Assembly (NCBI GenBank): GCA_030681645.1
Contig: JAUXRX010000057.1
Location: 1-64,000, forward strand
DNA length: 64,000 nucleotides
Source: Archangium sp.
GTDB lineage: Bacteria > Myxococcota > Myxococcia > Myxococcales > Myxococcaceae
Direction of reading: 5' to 3'
Made by a program: the position numbers and the translations under genes. Position 1 is the stretch's first letter. Each line of letters opens with the position of its first letter. The notes below the pieces were generated by a model that made no database searches, was not told where the DNA came from, and saw only the letters and a list, made by a program, of their open reading frames with translations. This document shows, in pieces, positions 8,871 through 17,317 of this stretch.

Positions 8871-10937
8871 CTGCTGCTCGGCGAGCGGCAGGCGGATGGT
8901 GAAGGTCGAGCCCTTCCCCGGCCCGTCTGACTGCGCCTCGATGTCACCGCCCACGCGCTTGACGATGCCGTAGGCGGCGGTGAGGCCCAGGCCGATGCCC
9001 TTGCCCACGCCCCGGGTGGTGAAGAACGGCTCGAAGACGCGGCGCAGGTTCTCGTGAACGATGCCCAGCCCCTCGTCCTGCACCTGGACCATCACCAGCT
9101 CGTTCACCTGCCAGGTGCGCACGGTGATCTTCTCCTTCTTCGGGGTGGCCAGCTTCGCGTTGCGCAGCAGGTGCCCCAGCGCCTGGTCGAGCTGCAGCGG
9201 GGGAATGTCGGCCATGAAGCGCGCGTCGAGCAGCAGCGTGACGTTGGGGGGCGCCTCACCCAGCTCGGCGCGCACCATGCGGCTGACCGACGCGTTGACG
9301 TTGGCGGGCTCGCGCTTGCCGATCTCCAGGCGCGAGAGCTCGCGCAGCCCCTTGACGATGTCCCCCACGCGGCGCGCGCCGTCGAGCGACTCGTCGATCA
9401 TCTCGAGCCCGTCGTCGATGTGCTGGGTGTCGGGCTCGGGGGCGTTGCTGAGCAGCTCGAGCACCTCGTCCTGCCGGTGCTCCTTCGCCATCAGCATCAC
9501 GTCTGAGAACGTGCGCAGCGGCGCCCGCAGCTCGTCGAACAGCCCGCGCAGGGTGCGCAGGTTCGAGGTGACGAAGCCCAGGGGGTTGTTGATCTCGTGC
9601 GCGGCGCCGGAAGCGAGCTGGCCCACCGCCGCGAGGCGCTCGCTCTCGCGCAGCTTCTCGGCGAGCACGTGGGAGCGGGTGATGTCGTGGTACGTGACCA
9701 CCACGCTGCCATCGCGGGGGTCGTCGCTGAGCCAGTACCCGTGGAACCGGTAGAAGCTCGAGCGGCCCTCGGTGGCGTTGGGCGTCTCGATCTCGGCCCC
9801 CAGCGCCTGGCCGCGGCCCTTCACCAGGGGGCAGCCCGGGCACGGCGAGTCGCGGTTGGCGAAGACCTCGTGGCACTTCTTCCCGGGGATCTCGCGCACC
9901 GGCCGCCCCACCCGCCGGGCGTAGGCCTGGTTGGTGCGGCGGATCACGTAGCCGTCCTGCACCGCGATGGGCGCGTCGATGGCGTCGAAGGTGCGTTCCC
10001 ATTCCTGCTTGGCGCGGGAGATCTGCTGGGTGCGTTCCTTCACCTTCTTCTCGAGGTCCTGGTTGGCCTCGAGCACCTGCGACTGCGAGGTGCGCAGCGC
10101 GTTGGTCATCTGCGCGTTGTGCACGGCGATGGCGACGTGGGGGGTGAGCTGCACCAGCCGCTCGAGGTGCACCGGCGAGAACGGCGCAGCCGCGGTGGAG
10201 CGCACGGCCATGAGCACGCCTAAGACGTCGCCGCCGAGCACCAGGGGCGCTGCGACGATCGAGCCGGTGGTGAAGCCCGAGGTGCGATCGGCCGAGCGGT
10301 CGAAGTACGGGCAGCTCTGCGCGTCTTCCACCAGCCGCGGGCGCCCTTCGACGGCCACCTTGCCCGCCACGCCCTTGCCGCGGGGGAGCTGGATGCGCTC
10401 GAGGCCATCGGCGCCGCCTTCGACGGTGTCGATGTAGAGGCCGCCGGTGGAGGGCTCGATCAACAGCAGGCTGGCGCCCTCGGCCTCGCAGAGCTCACGC
10501 GTCTTGGCCATCGCCACCCGCACCAGCTCGGGCAGCGCGAACTGCTCGGCGATGATCTGGGCGAACTGGCTGATGCGCGCGGCGCTGCCGGTCTCGATGC
10601 CCAGAAGCCGCCCCTGCGCGCGGAAGACCGAGGCGATCAGCTCGCTGGGCCGCGCCACGCACTCGATCTCGGCGGTGATGTCGGGGCCGGGCAGGCCCAG
10701 CACCACCGGCACGGCGCCGGCGGCCCGGAGCCGCTCGAGGTAGAGCCGCAGGCCGGGCCGGCGCTCGGTCACCACCACGCGGCAGTGACCCTGCCCTACC
10801 CGGCGGAGCGCCGTGAGCTCGTCGACCCGCTCGGATCGGAGGTGCCACGCGCCGAACACCTCTCCGATGCGCGCGTGCAGCTCTTCATCGGCGACCACCT
10901 CCAGGCAGTCCAGCCGGGCTGTGCGCTCTGCCTCCAT
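8850..10937 (-). CDS. GAF-PAS sensor histidine kinase
   Basis: A 695-residue soluble kinase. An N-terminal region of about 125 residues looks like a divergent receiver; a GAF domain follows (about 130-275), then a coiled coil (about 280-310), a PAS domain (about 310-420) with a CHEVF...CPGCP cysteine cluster, a HisKA domain with the phosphoacceptor His near 447 in GAAHEINNP, and a HATPase domain with DEGLGI, FEPFFTTR and GKGIGLGL. The PAS Cys cluster suggests redox or metal sensing, but this pattern is widespread and not proof. The response regulator gene lies immediately upstream with only a six-base gap, so the two very likely form a two-component pair. Confidence 0.9.
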   Translation of the reverse strand: MEAERTARLDCLEVVADEELHARIGEVFGAWHLRSERVDELTALRRVGQGHCRVVVTERRPGLRLYLERLRAAGAVPVVLGLPGPDITAEIECVARPSELIASVFRAQGRLLGIETGSAARISQFAQIIAEQFALPELVRVAMAKTRELCEAEGASLLLIEPSTGGLYIDTVEGGADGLERIQLPRGKGVAGKVAVEGRPRLVEDAQSCPYFDRSADRTSGFTTGSIVAAPLVLGGDVLGVLMAVRSTAAAPFSPVHLERLVQLTPHVAIAVHNAQMTNALRTSQSQVLEANQDLEKKVKERTQQISRAKQEWERTFDAIDAPIAVQDGYVIRRTNQAYARRVGRPVREIPGKKCHEVFANRDSPCPGCPLVKGRGQALGAEIETPNATEGRSSFYRFHGYWLSDDPRDGSVVVTYHDITRSHVLAEKLRESERLAAVGQLASGAAHEINNPLGFVTSNLRTLRGLFDELRAPLRTFSDVMLMAKEHRQDEVLELLSNAPEPDTQHIDDGLEMIDESLDGARRVGDIVKGLRELSRLEIGKREPANVNASVSRMVRAELGEAPPNVTLLLDARFMADIPPLQLDQALGHLLRNAKLATPKKEKITVRTWQVNELVMVQVQDEGLGIVHENLRRVFEPFFTTRGVGKGIGLGLTAAYGIVKRVGGDIEAQSDGPGKGSTFTIRLPLAEQQSLAEVA

Positions 10938-10943
10938 GCGGGC

Positions 10944-11498
10944 TCACGACGCCTGCTGCAGGCGCACCTCGACCGAACCTGCGCGCTCTTCGTCGTCGAG
11001 CAGCACGTAGCCCTCGGCGTCGCGCACCACGTGGGCGATGCCGGGGTGCTCGACCTCGAGCGCCTTCATCACGTCGTACTGGCGGCGCACCATCGAGAGC
11101 AGCTTGCGGTTCTCGCGCTCGAGATCGAGCTGCTCGAAGGCGAGGAACAGCGTCACCTTGAGCTCGGTGTCGTCCCACGGCTTGGTGAGGAAGCGGTAGA
11201 TGTTGCCCTGGTTGATCGCGTCGATCGCCGTCTGCATGTCGGCGTGGCCGGTGAGCATGAGGCGCATCATGTCGGGGTGCCGATCGCGGACGATCTTGAG
11301 GAACTCGAGGCCCGTCATGTTCGGCATGAGGTGATCGCTGATCACCATGTCGACGGCCTGGGTCTTGAGCAGCGCCAGGCCCTCGGCCGGCTCGTGGCCG
11401 AAGAAGAGCTCGTACCCCTCCTTGCGGAGGCTGCGACGCAGGGCGTGGCAGACGTTCTCTTCATCATCGACGATCAGGATTCGGCGGTTCTCAGGCAT
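10944..11498 (-). CDS. response regulator, receiver domain only
   Basis: An 184-residue protein with a CheY-like receiver domain: ILIVDDEENV with the acidic pair, the phospho-accepting Asp in VISDHLMPNMTG, LTGHAD and the Lys in FLTKPW. Beyond residue 120 comes a helical segment (LFLAFEQLDLERENRKLLSMV) and a short tail of unknown role; no DNA-binding or HD-GYP output domain is seen. The start at 11498 follows GAGGAG eight bases upstream; the frame is open 11 residues further. It precedes the sensor kinase by six bases, its likely partner. Confidence 0.9.
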   Translation of the reverse strand: MPENRRILIVDDEENVCHALRRSLRKEGYELFFGHEPAEGLALLKTQAVDMVISDHLMPNMTGLEFLKIVRDRHPDMMRLMLTGHADMQTAIDAINQGNIYRFLTKPWDDTELKVTLFLAFEQLDLERENRKLLSMVRRQYDVMKALEVEHPGIAHVVRDAEGYVLLDDEERAGSVEVRLQQAS

Positions 11499-11547
11499 GG
11501 GTGAGTCTCCTCGACGATTTCTGAACTTCAAGTCAGGTGCCAGCGCA

Positions 11548-12762
11548 TCACGGTCTGATTGCGGGTACCTGAGGGGTGGGCCGCGGGGGCAGTCCTGTCC
11601 CCTGGGTGGCCGGTAACCCCACCCCGGACCGCAGCTCCTTGATGATGCGGGCCTGAGAGTCGGGCTCGACCCAGAGCACCCGCACCCGGCCCGCGGTGCG
11701 GGTGACGAGGATGCGCTGGCCTTCGGCGGGCACCGGCTCGTGCATGACGATCTGCTCGAGCTCGCCGAGGCGGCCGCCGGCGACGACGACGGTCGAGAGC
11801 TCGCCGCACGGCCCCTTGAGGCACTCCAGCGCGGTGAGGCTCAGCTCGGTGAGGATCAGCCCGGGGTGGCGCGGGTGCGGCAGCGAGTGGCGCGCGCTCA
11901 CCTGCACCAGGGCGACCGTCTGGGCGCGACCGACGGCGGGCGGCGTGGGCTCGGCGGCGAGGGCCGGCGACGCCAGCAGGAAGACGACCCCGCTCACCCC
12001 CAGCGAGGTCGAGCGGCAAAGCGCGAGCCGGGTGGACCGTGAACGAACGGCCAGCAGCAGCACCAGCACCACCACCACCCAGCCCGGCGACGTCGCGGTC
12101 GAGCTGCACCCCAGGGGCGGGGTGAGCTTCGGCTCGGGTTCAGTGCCGTAGAGCGAGAGCAGGCCGTCGCGATCGTCAGCCTTCAGGGTGCGCTTGATCA
12201 GCTCCCCGGGAGGCGCCGACGGGTACATCACCAGGTCGTCGGCGTCGTCGTTGTGCATGAGCCCGAGCACGTGGCCCAGCTCGTGGGTGATGGTGTTCTG
12301 CACGTCGTCGAAGCTGCGCTCGTCCTTCACCGCGTCGGGCAGCACCCGAAACCGGTGCGACTCGACGTTGAAGGCGACGTCGGCGTCGAGCAGCTCGTTG
12401 GTGCGCGCGTTGAGCGTCACCAGGGTCACCGCCAGCGCGTCTTCGGAGTACGGCCAGTCTTCGAGCGCGAGCACCGAGTTCTGGTTGTCGGAACCCAGCA
12501 CATAGCCGATCGGCTTCGCCTCATCGGCGACGCGCACGGACACGTCGAGGTACGGGGTCGCCTCGTCGAGGTTCTGAAACGCCGCACGGATCGCCTGCTC
12601 TGCGCGCGCTTCGTGCAGCTGCGAGCCCACGCGTGCATCGAGCACCATCTCGAGCGGCTTCGTCCACCGCACGAGGTCGCCTTCCGAGTCGGTGCGGACA
12701 TCCCACGCGGCGCACGGGAGACTCAGGGTGAGGCAGAGAAGAGCTGGGAGTCGAGGATGCAC
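11548..12762 (-). CDS. matrixin-type metalloprotease fused in frame to a second secreted protein
   Basis: The reading frame of 404 residues starts at a GTG with GGAGG six bases upstream and a signal peptide (LPALLCLTLSLPCAAW). The matrixin zinc site is HELGHVLGLMH (His160, 164, 170) with a Met-turn VMYP. At 219 a Cys-Ser-Ser leads into a hydrophobic helix and Arg-rich end (WVVVVLVLLLAVRSR), like a MYXO-CTERM sorting tail. No stop follows. Instead the frame goes on through CRSTSLGVSG into a second signal-peptide-like stretch (VVFLLASPALAAEP) and about 130 more residues. The joint resembles a family A repeat. Either the two parts are truly fused, or a second gene starts at the GTG at 11997 (149 residues). 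Confidence 0.72.
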   Translation of the reverse strand: MHPRLPALLCLTLSLPCAAWDVRTDSEGDLVRWTKPLEMVLDARVGSQLHEARAEQAIRAAFQNLDEATPYLDVSVRVADEAKPIGYVLGSDNQNSVLALEDWPYSEDALAVTLVTLNARTNELLDADVAFNVESHRFRVLPDAVKDERSFDDVQNTITHELGHVLGLMHNDDADDLVMYPSAPPGELIKRTLKADDRDGLLSLYGTEPEPKLTPPLGCSSTATSPGWVVVVLVLLLAVRSRSTRLALCRSTSLGVSGVVFLLASPALAAEPTPPAVGRAQTVALVQVSARHSLPHPRHPGLILTELSLTALECLKGPCGELSTVVVAGGRLGELEQIVMHEPVPAEGQRILVTRTAGRVRVLWVEPDSQARIIKELRSGVGLPATQGTGLPPRPTPQVPAIRP

Positions 12763-12823
12763 GGTGAACCTCCGTGCGTCTCGATTGAGCACCCGACGTG
12801 CCACGCGCGCTTCCGAGCGCGGC

Positions 12824-13432
12824 TCACTCGAAGCTTGAAGTCTCCCGGTCGTCGGTGGGATCCACCTGACCCGGCGCGGGGCGCTCGCCGAGCCCGAACG
12901 CACCTTTCAGCACGCGCTCGAGCCGCGCTGCTTCGGGCAGCTGATCGTCGGGAATGTGCGCCACCAGCACCTCGCGCAAGAGCCCGCGATCTTCGAAGTC
13001 GACGCAAAGGCATGACGCGCCATCGCCCTGTCGCAGCAGCGCGGTGGCGCGCACGCTGTCGAAGGGCACCACCAGGGTGCGCGCGTAGCCGGCGATGGGC
13101 GAGGTGAAGTCGAGGCGCAGGCTCACGGTGCCGAAGTTCGCCACGAAGCGCCGCTGCCGCTTCTCGTAGCGCTCCACCACCACGGCCGCGGCGATCGCCA
13201 CCGCCCCCGAGAGCACCAGCGACACCACCAGGCCGAACGGCCACTGGAGCACCAGGCCCCCGGCGGAGAAGAGCAGCAGGGCCACCCCTGCCACGAAGAC
13301 CAGGCTCGAGCGCCAGGTGGCCCTGGCCTTGGGCGTCTCGCCGATCAGCATCGAGGGCTCGTAGCGGAGCGTCACGTCACCGAGCCTGCGCGGCGCGGGG
13401 TTGCTCTCGAGCGCGTCGGCGAAGCGGGGCAT
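12824..13432 (-). CDS. hypothetical membrane protein
   Basis: A 202-residue protein with two adjacent transmembrane helices (SLVFVAGVALLLFSAGGLVLQW and FGLVVSLVLSGAVAIAAAVVV, about 43-88), a short basic loop, and a cytoplasmic C-terminal domain with beta-rich pattern (VSLRLDF, RTLVVPFDSV, CLCVDFEDRG). No family recognised. The acidic/Pro-rich end resembles a disordered tail. It lies 60 bases upstream of the matrixin gene in the same direction, and downstream of tRNA-Glu. Confidence 0.6.
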   Translation of the reverse strand: MPRFADALESNPAPRRLGDVTLRYEPSMLIGETPKARATWRSSLVFVAGVALLLFSAGGLVLQWPFGLVVSLVLSGAVAIAAAVVVERYEKRQRRFVANFGTVSLRLDFTSPIAGYARTLVVPFDSVRATALLRQGDGASCLCVDFEDRGLLREVLVAHIPDDQLPEAARLERVLKGAFGLGERPAPGQVDPTDDRETSSFE

Positions 13433-13460
13433 CGGGCAGCACTGTGCCGTGCGGCGGACA

Positions 13461-13490
13461 TAAAAAAAGCCCCGAGTGTTAGCTCGGGGC
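13461..13490 (-). terminator. Rho-independent terminator after tRNA-Glu
   Basis: On the minus strand an 8-bp perfect stem (GCCCCGAG with CTCGGGGC) with a six-base loop is followed by a run of seven T. It lies about 30 bases past the tRNA-Glu 3' end. Confidence 0.9.
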
Positions 13491-13520
13491 CTTTCACTAC
13501 CTGGGGACGACCAGGATTTT

Positions 13521-13593
13521 TGACCCTGCCGGGATTCGAACCCGGGTTTATGCCGTGAGAGGGCACCGTCCTAGGCCACTAGACGACAGGGCC
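13521..13593 (-). tRNA. tRNA-Glu (anticodon CTC)
   Basis: The minus strand gives a full 73-base cloverleaf. The acceptor stem is GGCCCTG with CAGGGTC, the D arm GTCTAGTGGCCTAGGAC, the anticodon stem GTGCC/GGCAT enclosing the loop CTCTCAC with anticodon CTC, and the T arm GGGTTCGAATCCC. The CCA end is not encoded. Confidence 0.95.
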
Positions 13594-13681
13594 GACTTGC
13601 AAAAGCGGCGCGGGAAGTACGGGAAACGCGCCGGGGTGTCAACCCACAAGTACCACGCGGCCAGCCACGATTCCTGACGGC

Positions 13682-14293
13682 TCAGATCTTCGTGCCCACG
13701 TTCACTTCCCGGGAATGCCAGCCGGGCGCATCGATGACGCCGAGAATGAAACGGGCCAGGTCGACGCGGCTGACGGGCCCGGGCCTCGGCTGGCCGGGCT
13801 CGCTCGTCACCACCTGCTTCCCTCCGGCGTCGTCGGTGAGTCCGTTGGTCTTCAGCACCAGCCACGGGAGGCCGCTCACCTCGAGCAGCTCGTGGGCGGC
13901 GGCGATGTCTCGGGCCACGTCGCGGGTGCGGTGCCCGATCACCGACGCGAGCCGTTCCTGGAAGCCGTGCACCGGCACGGTGTCGTCAGCGCGGGAAACG
14001 AAGACGAGGCGATCGACCTTGCGCACGTTGTGGGCCTTGACCAGGCGGGAGACGAAGTCGGCCGGGTGAGGGGAAGAGACGGCCGAGACCACCCACCTGC
14101 AGCCGGCCAGCGCGGCCTCGACGCCCTCCCCCGTCTCGACGTTGCCCTTGAAGACGTTGCACAGCTCGTTGGCGATGCGCAGGCGCGTGGGGTCGCGGGT
14201 GAGGGCGTTGACGCGCATCTGCCGGTCGAGCGCTTCGTGAACGAGGCGCCCCCCGAGCCTCCCTCCCGCCCCGAGGATGGCGATCTTGCTCAT
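13682..14293 (-). CDS. NAD(P)-binding protein, atypical SDR/NmrA-like
   Basis: A 203-residue Rossmann-fold protein. The dinucleotide-binding glycine motif is at the start (IAILGAGGRLGGRLV), followed by RDPTRLRIANE, FKGNVETGEGVEAAL and VVSAVS, the usual pattern of NmrA-like and flavin-reductase-like SDRs. No YxxxK catalytic pair is apparent, so it may be a reductase with other residues or a regulatory sensor. Its start codon lies only 78 bases from the divergent surface lipoprotein, so the promoters must be close together. Confidence 0.8.
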   Translation of the reverse strand: MSKIAILGAGGRLGGRLVHEALDRQMRVNALTRDPTRLRIANELCNVFKGNVETGEGVEAALAGCRWVVSAVSSPHPADFVSRLVKAHNVRKVDRLVFVSRADDTVPVHGFQERLASVIGHRTRDVARDIAAAHELLEVSGLPWLVLKTNGLTDDAGGKQVVTSEPGQPRPGPVSRVDLARFILGVIDAPGWHSREVNVGTKI

Positions 14294-14371
14294 TGCCGCG
14301 AGGCTACCCGGGCGGTGAAGGGCCTGGCGCAGGTGCCTGCTCGCGCCCCCCTCTCGTCACTCAACAGAGCC

Positions 14372-16201
14372 ATGACCCGATCTGCGCTGTTCTCCGGACT
14401 CTTCACGGTTGCCCTCGCGGGCTGCCAATGCGGCACCGTCAACCCTGGCACCGACGCCGGAGTGACCGAAGACGCCGGGGTCGCAGACGCAGGCGGGGCT
14501 GATGCGGGGGTCCCCGACGCGGGCGAAGGTGACGCGGGCCAGCCTGACGCCAGCGTCTACCTGCCCGACGGAGGGCTGAGCTGCACGCCGCTGCGCGACG
14601 CCTGCGCCCCGGGTGGACTGGGCTGTTGCCCCGGGCTGTCCTGTCAGCAGGGCACCTGCCAGGTGCCGGGCGTCAACCCGTGCGGCCTCAACTCGCTCTC
14701 GTGCGGTGGGCAGTGCGTGGTGGTGCTCAACGATCCGCTCAACTGCGGTGCCTGCGGCCTGACCTGCGGCGCGGGCACGGTGTGCTCGAAGGGCGCCTGC
14801 GTGCCGATGGCGCAGTGCCCGCCTGGCCTGACCGCGTGTCAGCAGCGCTGCGTCGATCTGCAGAGTGACAACACGTTCTGTGGCACCTGCAGCGCGGCGG
14901 CGAGCTGCGCGGCGGGCACGGGCTGCTCTCGCGGTTCCTGCGTGCCCACCGTGGTGCTCGACGGCGGAACGCCGGCCTGCGTCGGTGGAGGCGCGCCGGT
15001 GAGGGTGAGTTCGGATGCGGGCTCGAGCTGCACCGGCAACCTGGCGCAGGTGAGCTTCAGGTGGTCGGTCTGCTCTTGCACCAACCTGGCCGCCAGCAGC
15101 GAGCTGCGCACCGATGGCTTCGACAGCACGCGCGGCACGCCCGACTCGGGGCTGCTGGGGGCGGGCATCGCGGCCAACGGCACGTTCAGCTCGTCGAGCG
15201 TGTGGGACGTCGGTGGCACCGCGTGGTTCGCCGGAGGCATGGCCACGGCCCGCGGCACGGTGCGGCAGCGGCTGCACGCCCGGGGCGCGGTCACGGGCGG
15301 TCAATCGCTGGTGATGGATGACGCCCGCATCCAGGGCTCCGTCTCGAACCTGCACGTGGCCGGAACGCTGTTCGTCACCGACGCAGGCAGCGTCGGAGGC
15401 GGGGTGATCGCCGACGGCGGCATCGTGATCGCGCCCTTCGTGGTCGATCCGCCCTGTGACTGCGCGCCCAGCCAGCTGCTCGACGTCGCCGGCATGGTGG
15501 CCGACGGCGTGGCCAACAATGACAACGCCGTGGTGGGGCTCGACCCGGCGTTGTTCGACGGAGCCGGGAACAACGTGCGCCTCGATCTGCCCTGTGGCCG
15601 GTACGCCCTCACCCGGCTGGTGCCCACCGGGGCCATCACCATCGCGGTGCATGGCCGCACGGCGCTCTTCATCGCGGGCGACGTCGACCTGAGCAACGCG
15701 CTCGATCTGATCATCGACCCCACCAGCGAGCTCGACATCTTCATCGGCGGCAACCTGTTGGCCAGCTCGCAGGTGCACTTCGGCAGCGTGGAGGCCCCCG
15801 CCCAGCTGCGCATCTACGTGGCCGGCACCACCGTCTCGACCAGCGCGGCGTCCACCATCGCGGGCAACTTCTACCTGCCCAACGCCTCGTACAGCCCCAG
15901 CGCGTCAGTCGATCTCTACGGCTCGGTGTTCGCCCGCAGCATTCAGCCCAGCGCCCGCTTTGAGGTGCACTACGACCAGGCGATCCTGAGCGCGGGCGGC
16001 GCCTGCCAGCAGCCCGGCGCCGATGCCGGAACCACGATCGACGGAGGCAGCGCGCCGGATGCGGGTGCGGTCTGCACCTCGTGTCGAGACTGCGGCAACC
16101 AGGCCTGCAACGCGGGCGCGTGCGGAGCGTGCGCCACCGATTCCGACTGCTGCGCCCCGCTCGTCTGCGCCCAGGGCATGTGCATTCCCCAGATCAACTG
16201 A
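14372..16201 (+). CDS. Cys-rich surface lipoprotein with beta-helix-like domain
   Basis: A 609-residue lipoprotein: signal and lipobox ALAGC at Cys18, a DAG-rich linker (about 25-65), four or five Cys-rich modules (CAPGGLGCCPGLSCQQGTC, CGLNSLSCGGQC, NCGACGLTCGAGTVC, CPPGLTACQQRC), then a long Gly/Ser/Asn-rich region of repeated strands (LDVAGMVADGVANNDNAVV, LFIAGDVDLSNALDLIIDP, FIGGNLLASSQVHFGS) typical of a surface beta-helix or DUF7305-like domain, and a final Cys-rich module (CRDCGNQACNAGACGAC). Such modular lipoproteins are characteristic of myxobacteria. Substrate or binding role unknown. A hairpin terminator follows the stop directly. Confidence 0.82.
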   Translation: MTRSALFSGLFTVALAGCQCGTVNPGTDAGVTEDAGVADAGGADAGVPDAGEGDAGQPDASVYLPDGGLSCTPLRDACAPGGLGCCPGLSCQQGTCQVPGVNPCGLNSLSCGGQCVVVLNDPLNCGACGLTCGAGTVCSKGACVPMAQCPPGLTACQQRCVDLQSDNTFCGTCSAAASCAAGTGCSRGSCVPTVVLDGGTPACVGGGAPVRVSSDAGSSCTGNLAQVSFRWSVCSCTNLAASSELRTDGFDSTRGTPDSGLLGAGIAANGTFSSSSVWDVGGTAWFAGGMATARGTVRQRLHARGAVTGGQSLVMDDARIQGSVSNLHVAGTLFVTDAGSVGGGVIADGGIVIAPFVVDPPCDCAPSQLLDVAGMVADGVANNDNAVVGLDPALFDGAGNNVRLDLPCGRYALTRLVPTGAITIAVHGRTALFIAGDVDLSNALDLIIDPTSELDIFIGGNLLASSQVHFGSVEAPAQLRIYVAGTTVSTSAASTIAGNFYLPNASYSPSASVDLYGSVFARSIQPSARFEVHYDQAILSAGGACQQPGADAGTTIDGGSAPDAGAVCTSCRDCGNQACNAGACGACATDSDCCAPLVCAQGMCIPQIN

Positions 16202-16203
16202 AA

Positions 16204-16240
16204 GCCCGGTGTCCGCGTCGCGAACACCGGGCCTTCTTTC
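16204..16240. terminator. bidirectional Rho-independent terminator
   Basis: A 9-bp perfect stem (GCCCGGTGT/ACACCGGGC) with an 11-base loop is followed by CTTCTTTC on the plus strand, ending the lipoprotein gene. It also lies just past the 3' end of the oppositely directed tRNA-Gly and probably serves both. Confidence 0.85.
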
Positions 16241-16242
16241 TG

Positions 16243-16315
16243 AGCGGCGGAAGGGATTCGAACCCTCGACCCCAAGCTTGGGAAGCTTGTGCTCTACCAA
16301 CTGAGCTACCACCGC
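16243..16315 (-). tRNA. tRNA-Gly (anticodon CCC)
   Basis: The minus strand forms a complete cloverleaf: acceptor GCGGTGG with CCGCCGC, D arm GCTCAGTTGGTAGAGC, anticodon stem CAAGC/GCTTG with loop TTCCCAA giving anticodon CCC, and T arm GAGGGTTCGAATCCCTT. CCA is not encoded. Confidence 0.95.
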
Positions 16316-16357
16316 GTGACGGCTGAATACCTGACGGGGCCCCATTTGGGCAACTGA

Positions 16358-16975
16358 CTACTTCTTGAGCTTCGTATGACCCGGGAGCACGTACCCGAAC
16401 TTGAGCAGGCTCTTCGCGCCCGCCGCGAACCCTTCGGGGGACGAGATCTCCCAGTCGAGCGCGTCGGCGATGCGGACGATCTGGTTGAAGCAGAAGGCCA
16501 CGAAGAGCGCGTCTTCGGCCGCCGCCTTCGAGACCCCCGCGGCCTTGAGGGCCTTCGCGTCATCGACGGTGAGCGCCTCGGGGCTCAACGTCATCTTCTC
16601 GAGGTACGCACACATCGCCTTGACCTGCGGCGACACGCTTGCCGTCCGGTAGTCCGCGAGGACTGCCTTCACCAGGTCCGCTCCGAGCTCTGACGACGCG
16701 ACCGCGCCGTGGGCACCCGTTCAAAATCGACAGCGGTTGAGGTTGGCGATGAACGCCGCGAACAGCTCGCGCTCGCCCACCACCCACGCACCCTCGCCCC
16801 GCATCACCGGCTGGAGCAGGTCGTTGTAGCGATCGCCCCAGAACGAGCGGCGGTAGAGCAGCGTGCGCACCACGTCGGGCGCGGGCCGGCCCCCCAGCAC
16901 GCGCAGCAGCCCCAGCACCAGCCGTTCCTTGAGGCCGTGTCCGTGCGCGACCCCGGCGAGGCGAATGGTGGTCAC
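16358..16975 (-). CDS. predicted AhpD/CMD-like selenoprotein with CxxU active site
   Basis: Read through one in-frame TGA, this frame gives a 205-residue peroxidase-related (carboxymuconolactone decarboxylase/AhpD-like) protein with homologous text on both sides of the codon. The active site reads LNRC-RF-(TGA)-TGAHG: Cys82, TGA at residue 85, His89. In AhpD the catalytic set is Glu-x11-Cys-x2-Cys-x3-His, and here Glu70, Cys82, residue 85 and His89 fall at exactly those spacings, so the TGA stands for the second, reactive Cys. A hairpin resembling a bacterial SECIS follows at 16693-16710. The GTG start at 16975 overlaps the stop of the upstream CMD-like gene (GTGA). Expected role: peroxide or thiol-disulfide chemistry. 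The alternative is a nonsense mutation (TGC to TGA). Confidence 0.75.
16693..16723 (-). promoter_or_regulatory. TGA selenocysteine codon and SECIS-like hairpin
   Basis: The TGA is at 16721-16723 on the minus strand. Ten bases later comes a 7-bp stem ACGGCGC/GCGTCGT (one G-T pair) with a four-base loop GGTC. The essential loop G and U of the well-studied E. coli fdhF element are in a GGUC loop about 19-21 bases after its UGA; here GGT falls at 18-20. The fit in distance, loop and stem is close, although no computed folding has been run. Confidence 0.7.
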
Positions 16976-17289
16976 GCGTGGTCCTTCCAGGCGGCGTCGA
17001 GCATCGCCAGCCCCGCGTCGTGGCGCTTCTTCGCCGCGCCGAACGCAGCCGAGACGATCACCTCGAAGAGCACGTCGTCGGTGTGCGACTTCTGCAGCTC
17101 GCGCACCTGCTCCGGGGTCACCTGGTACGCGGCGGCGTGGACCTGCTGCACGAAGGCGCCCAGCGCGCCCTCCCCTTCGCCGTCGGCGGCGGCGGTGCGC
17201 ACCGCCGGGCTCGCCTGCCCGGGGCCGCGCAAGAGCGTGTCCTTCAGGGTCTCGAGGAGCGCGGTGTTCGTGGCTCGGCGGGTGGTCAT
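16972..17289 (-). CDS. small CMD-like helical protein, partner of the selenoprotein
   Basis: A 105-residue helical protein beginning MTTRRATN. The segment TPEQVRELQKSHTDDVLFEVIVSAAFGAAKKRHDAGLAML resembles the helices of carboxymuconolactone decarboxylase/AhpD-like proteins, but the CxxC pair is absent. Its stop overlaps the GTG of the predicted selenoprotein gene, so the two are translated together and probably act together. No clear ribosome site is seen upstream of 17289. A family B repeat lies directly ahead of it. Confidence 0.7.
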   Translation of the reverse strand: MTTRRATNTALLETLKDTLLRGPGQASPAVRTAAADGEGEGALGAFVQQVHAAAYQVTPEQVRELQKSHTDDVLFEVIVSAAFGAAKKRHDAGLAMLDAAWKDHA

Positions 17290-17317
17290 GGCGGCCGTGC
17301 AGCATGCCACAGCTTCT

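Noticed and set aside
16358..16672. 104-residue protein starting at 16672 as a gene of its own
   Set aside because: It is the C-terminal part of the predicted selenoprotein; the text continues upstream through the TGA and no ribosome site is seen.
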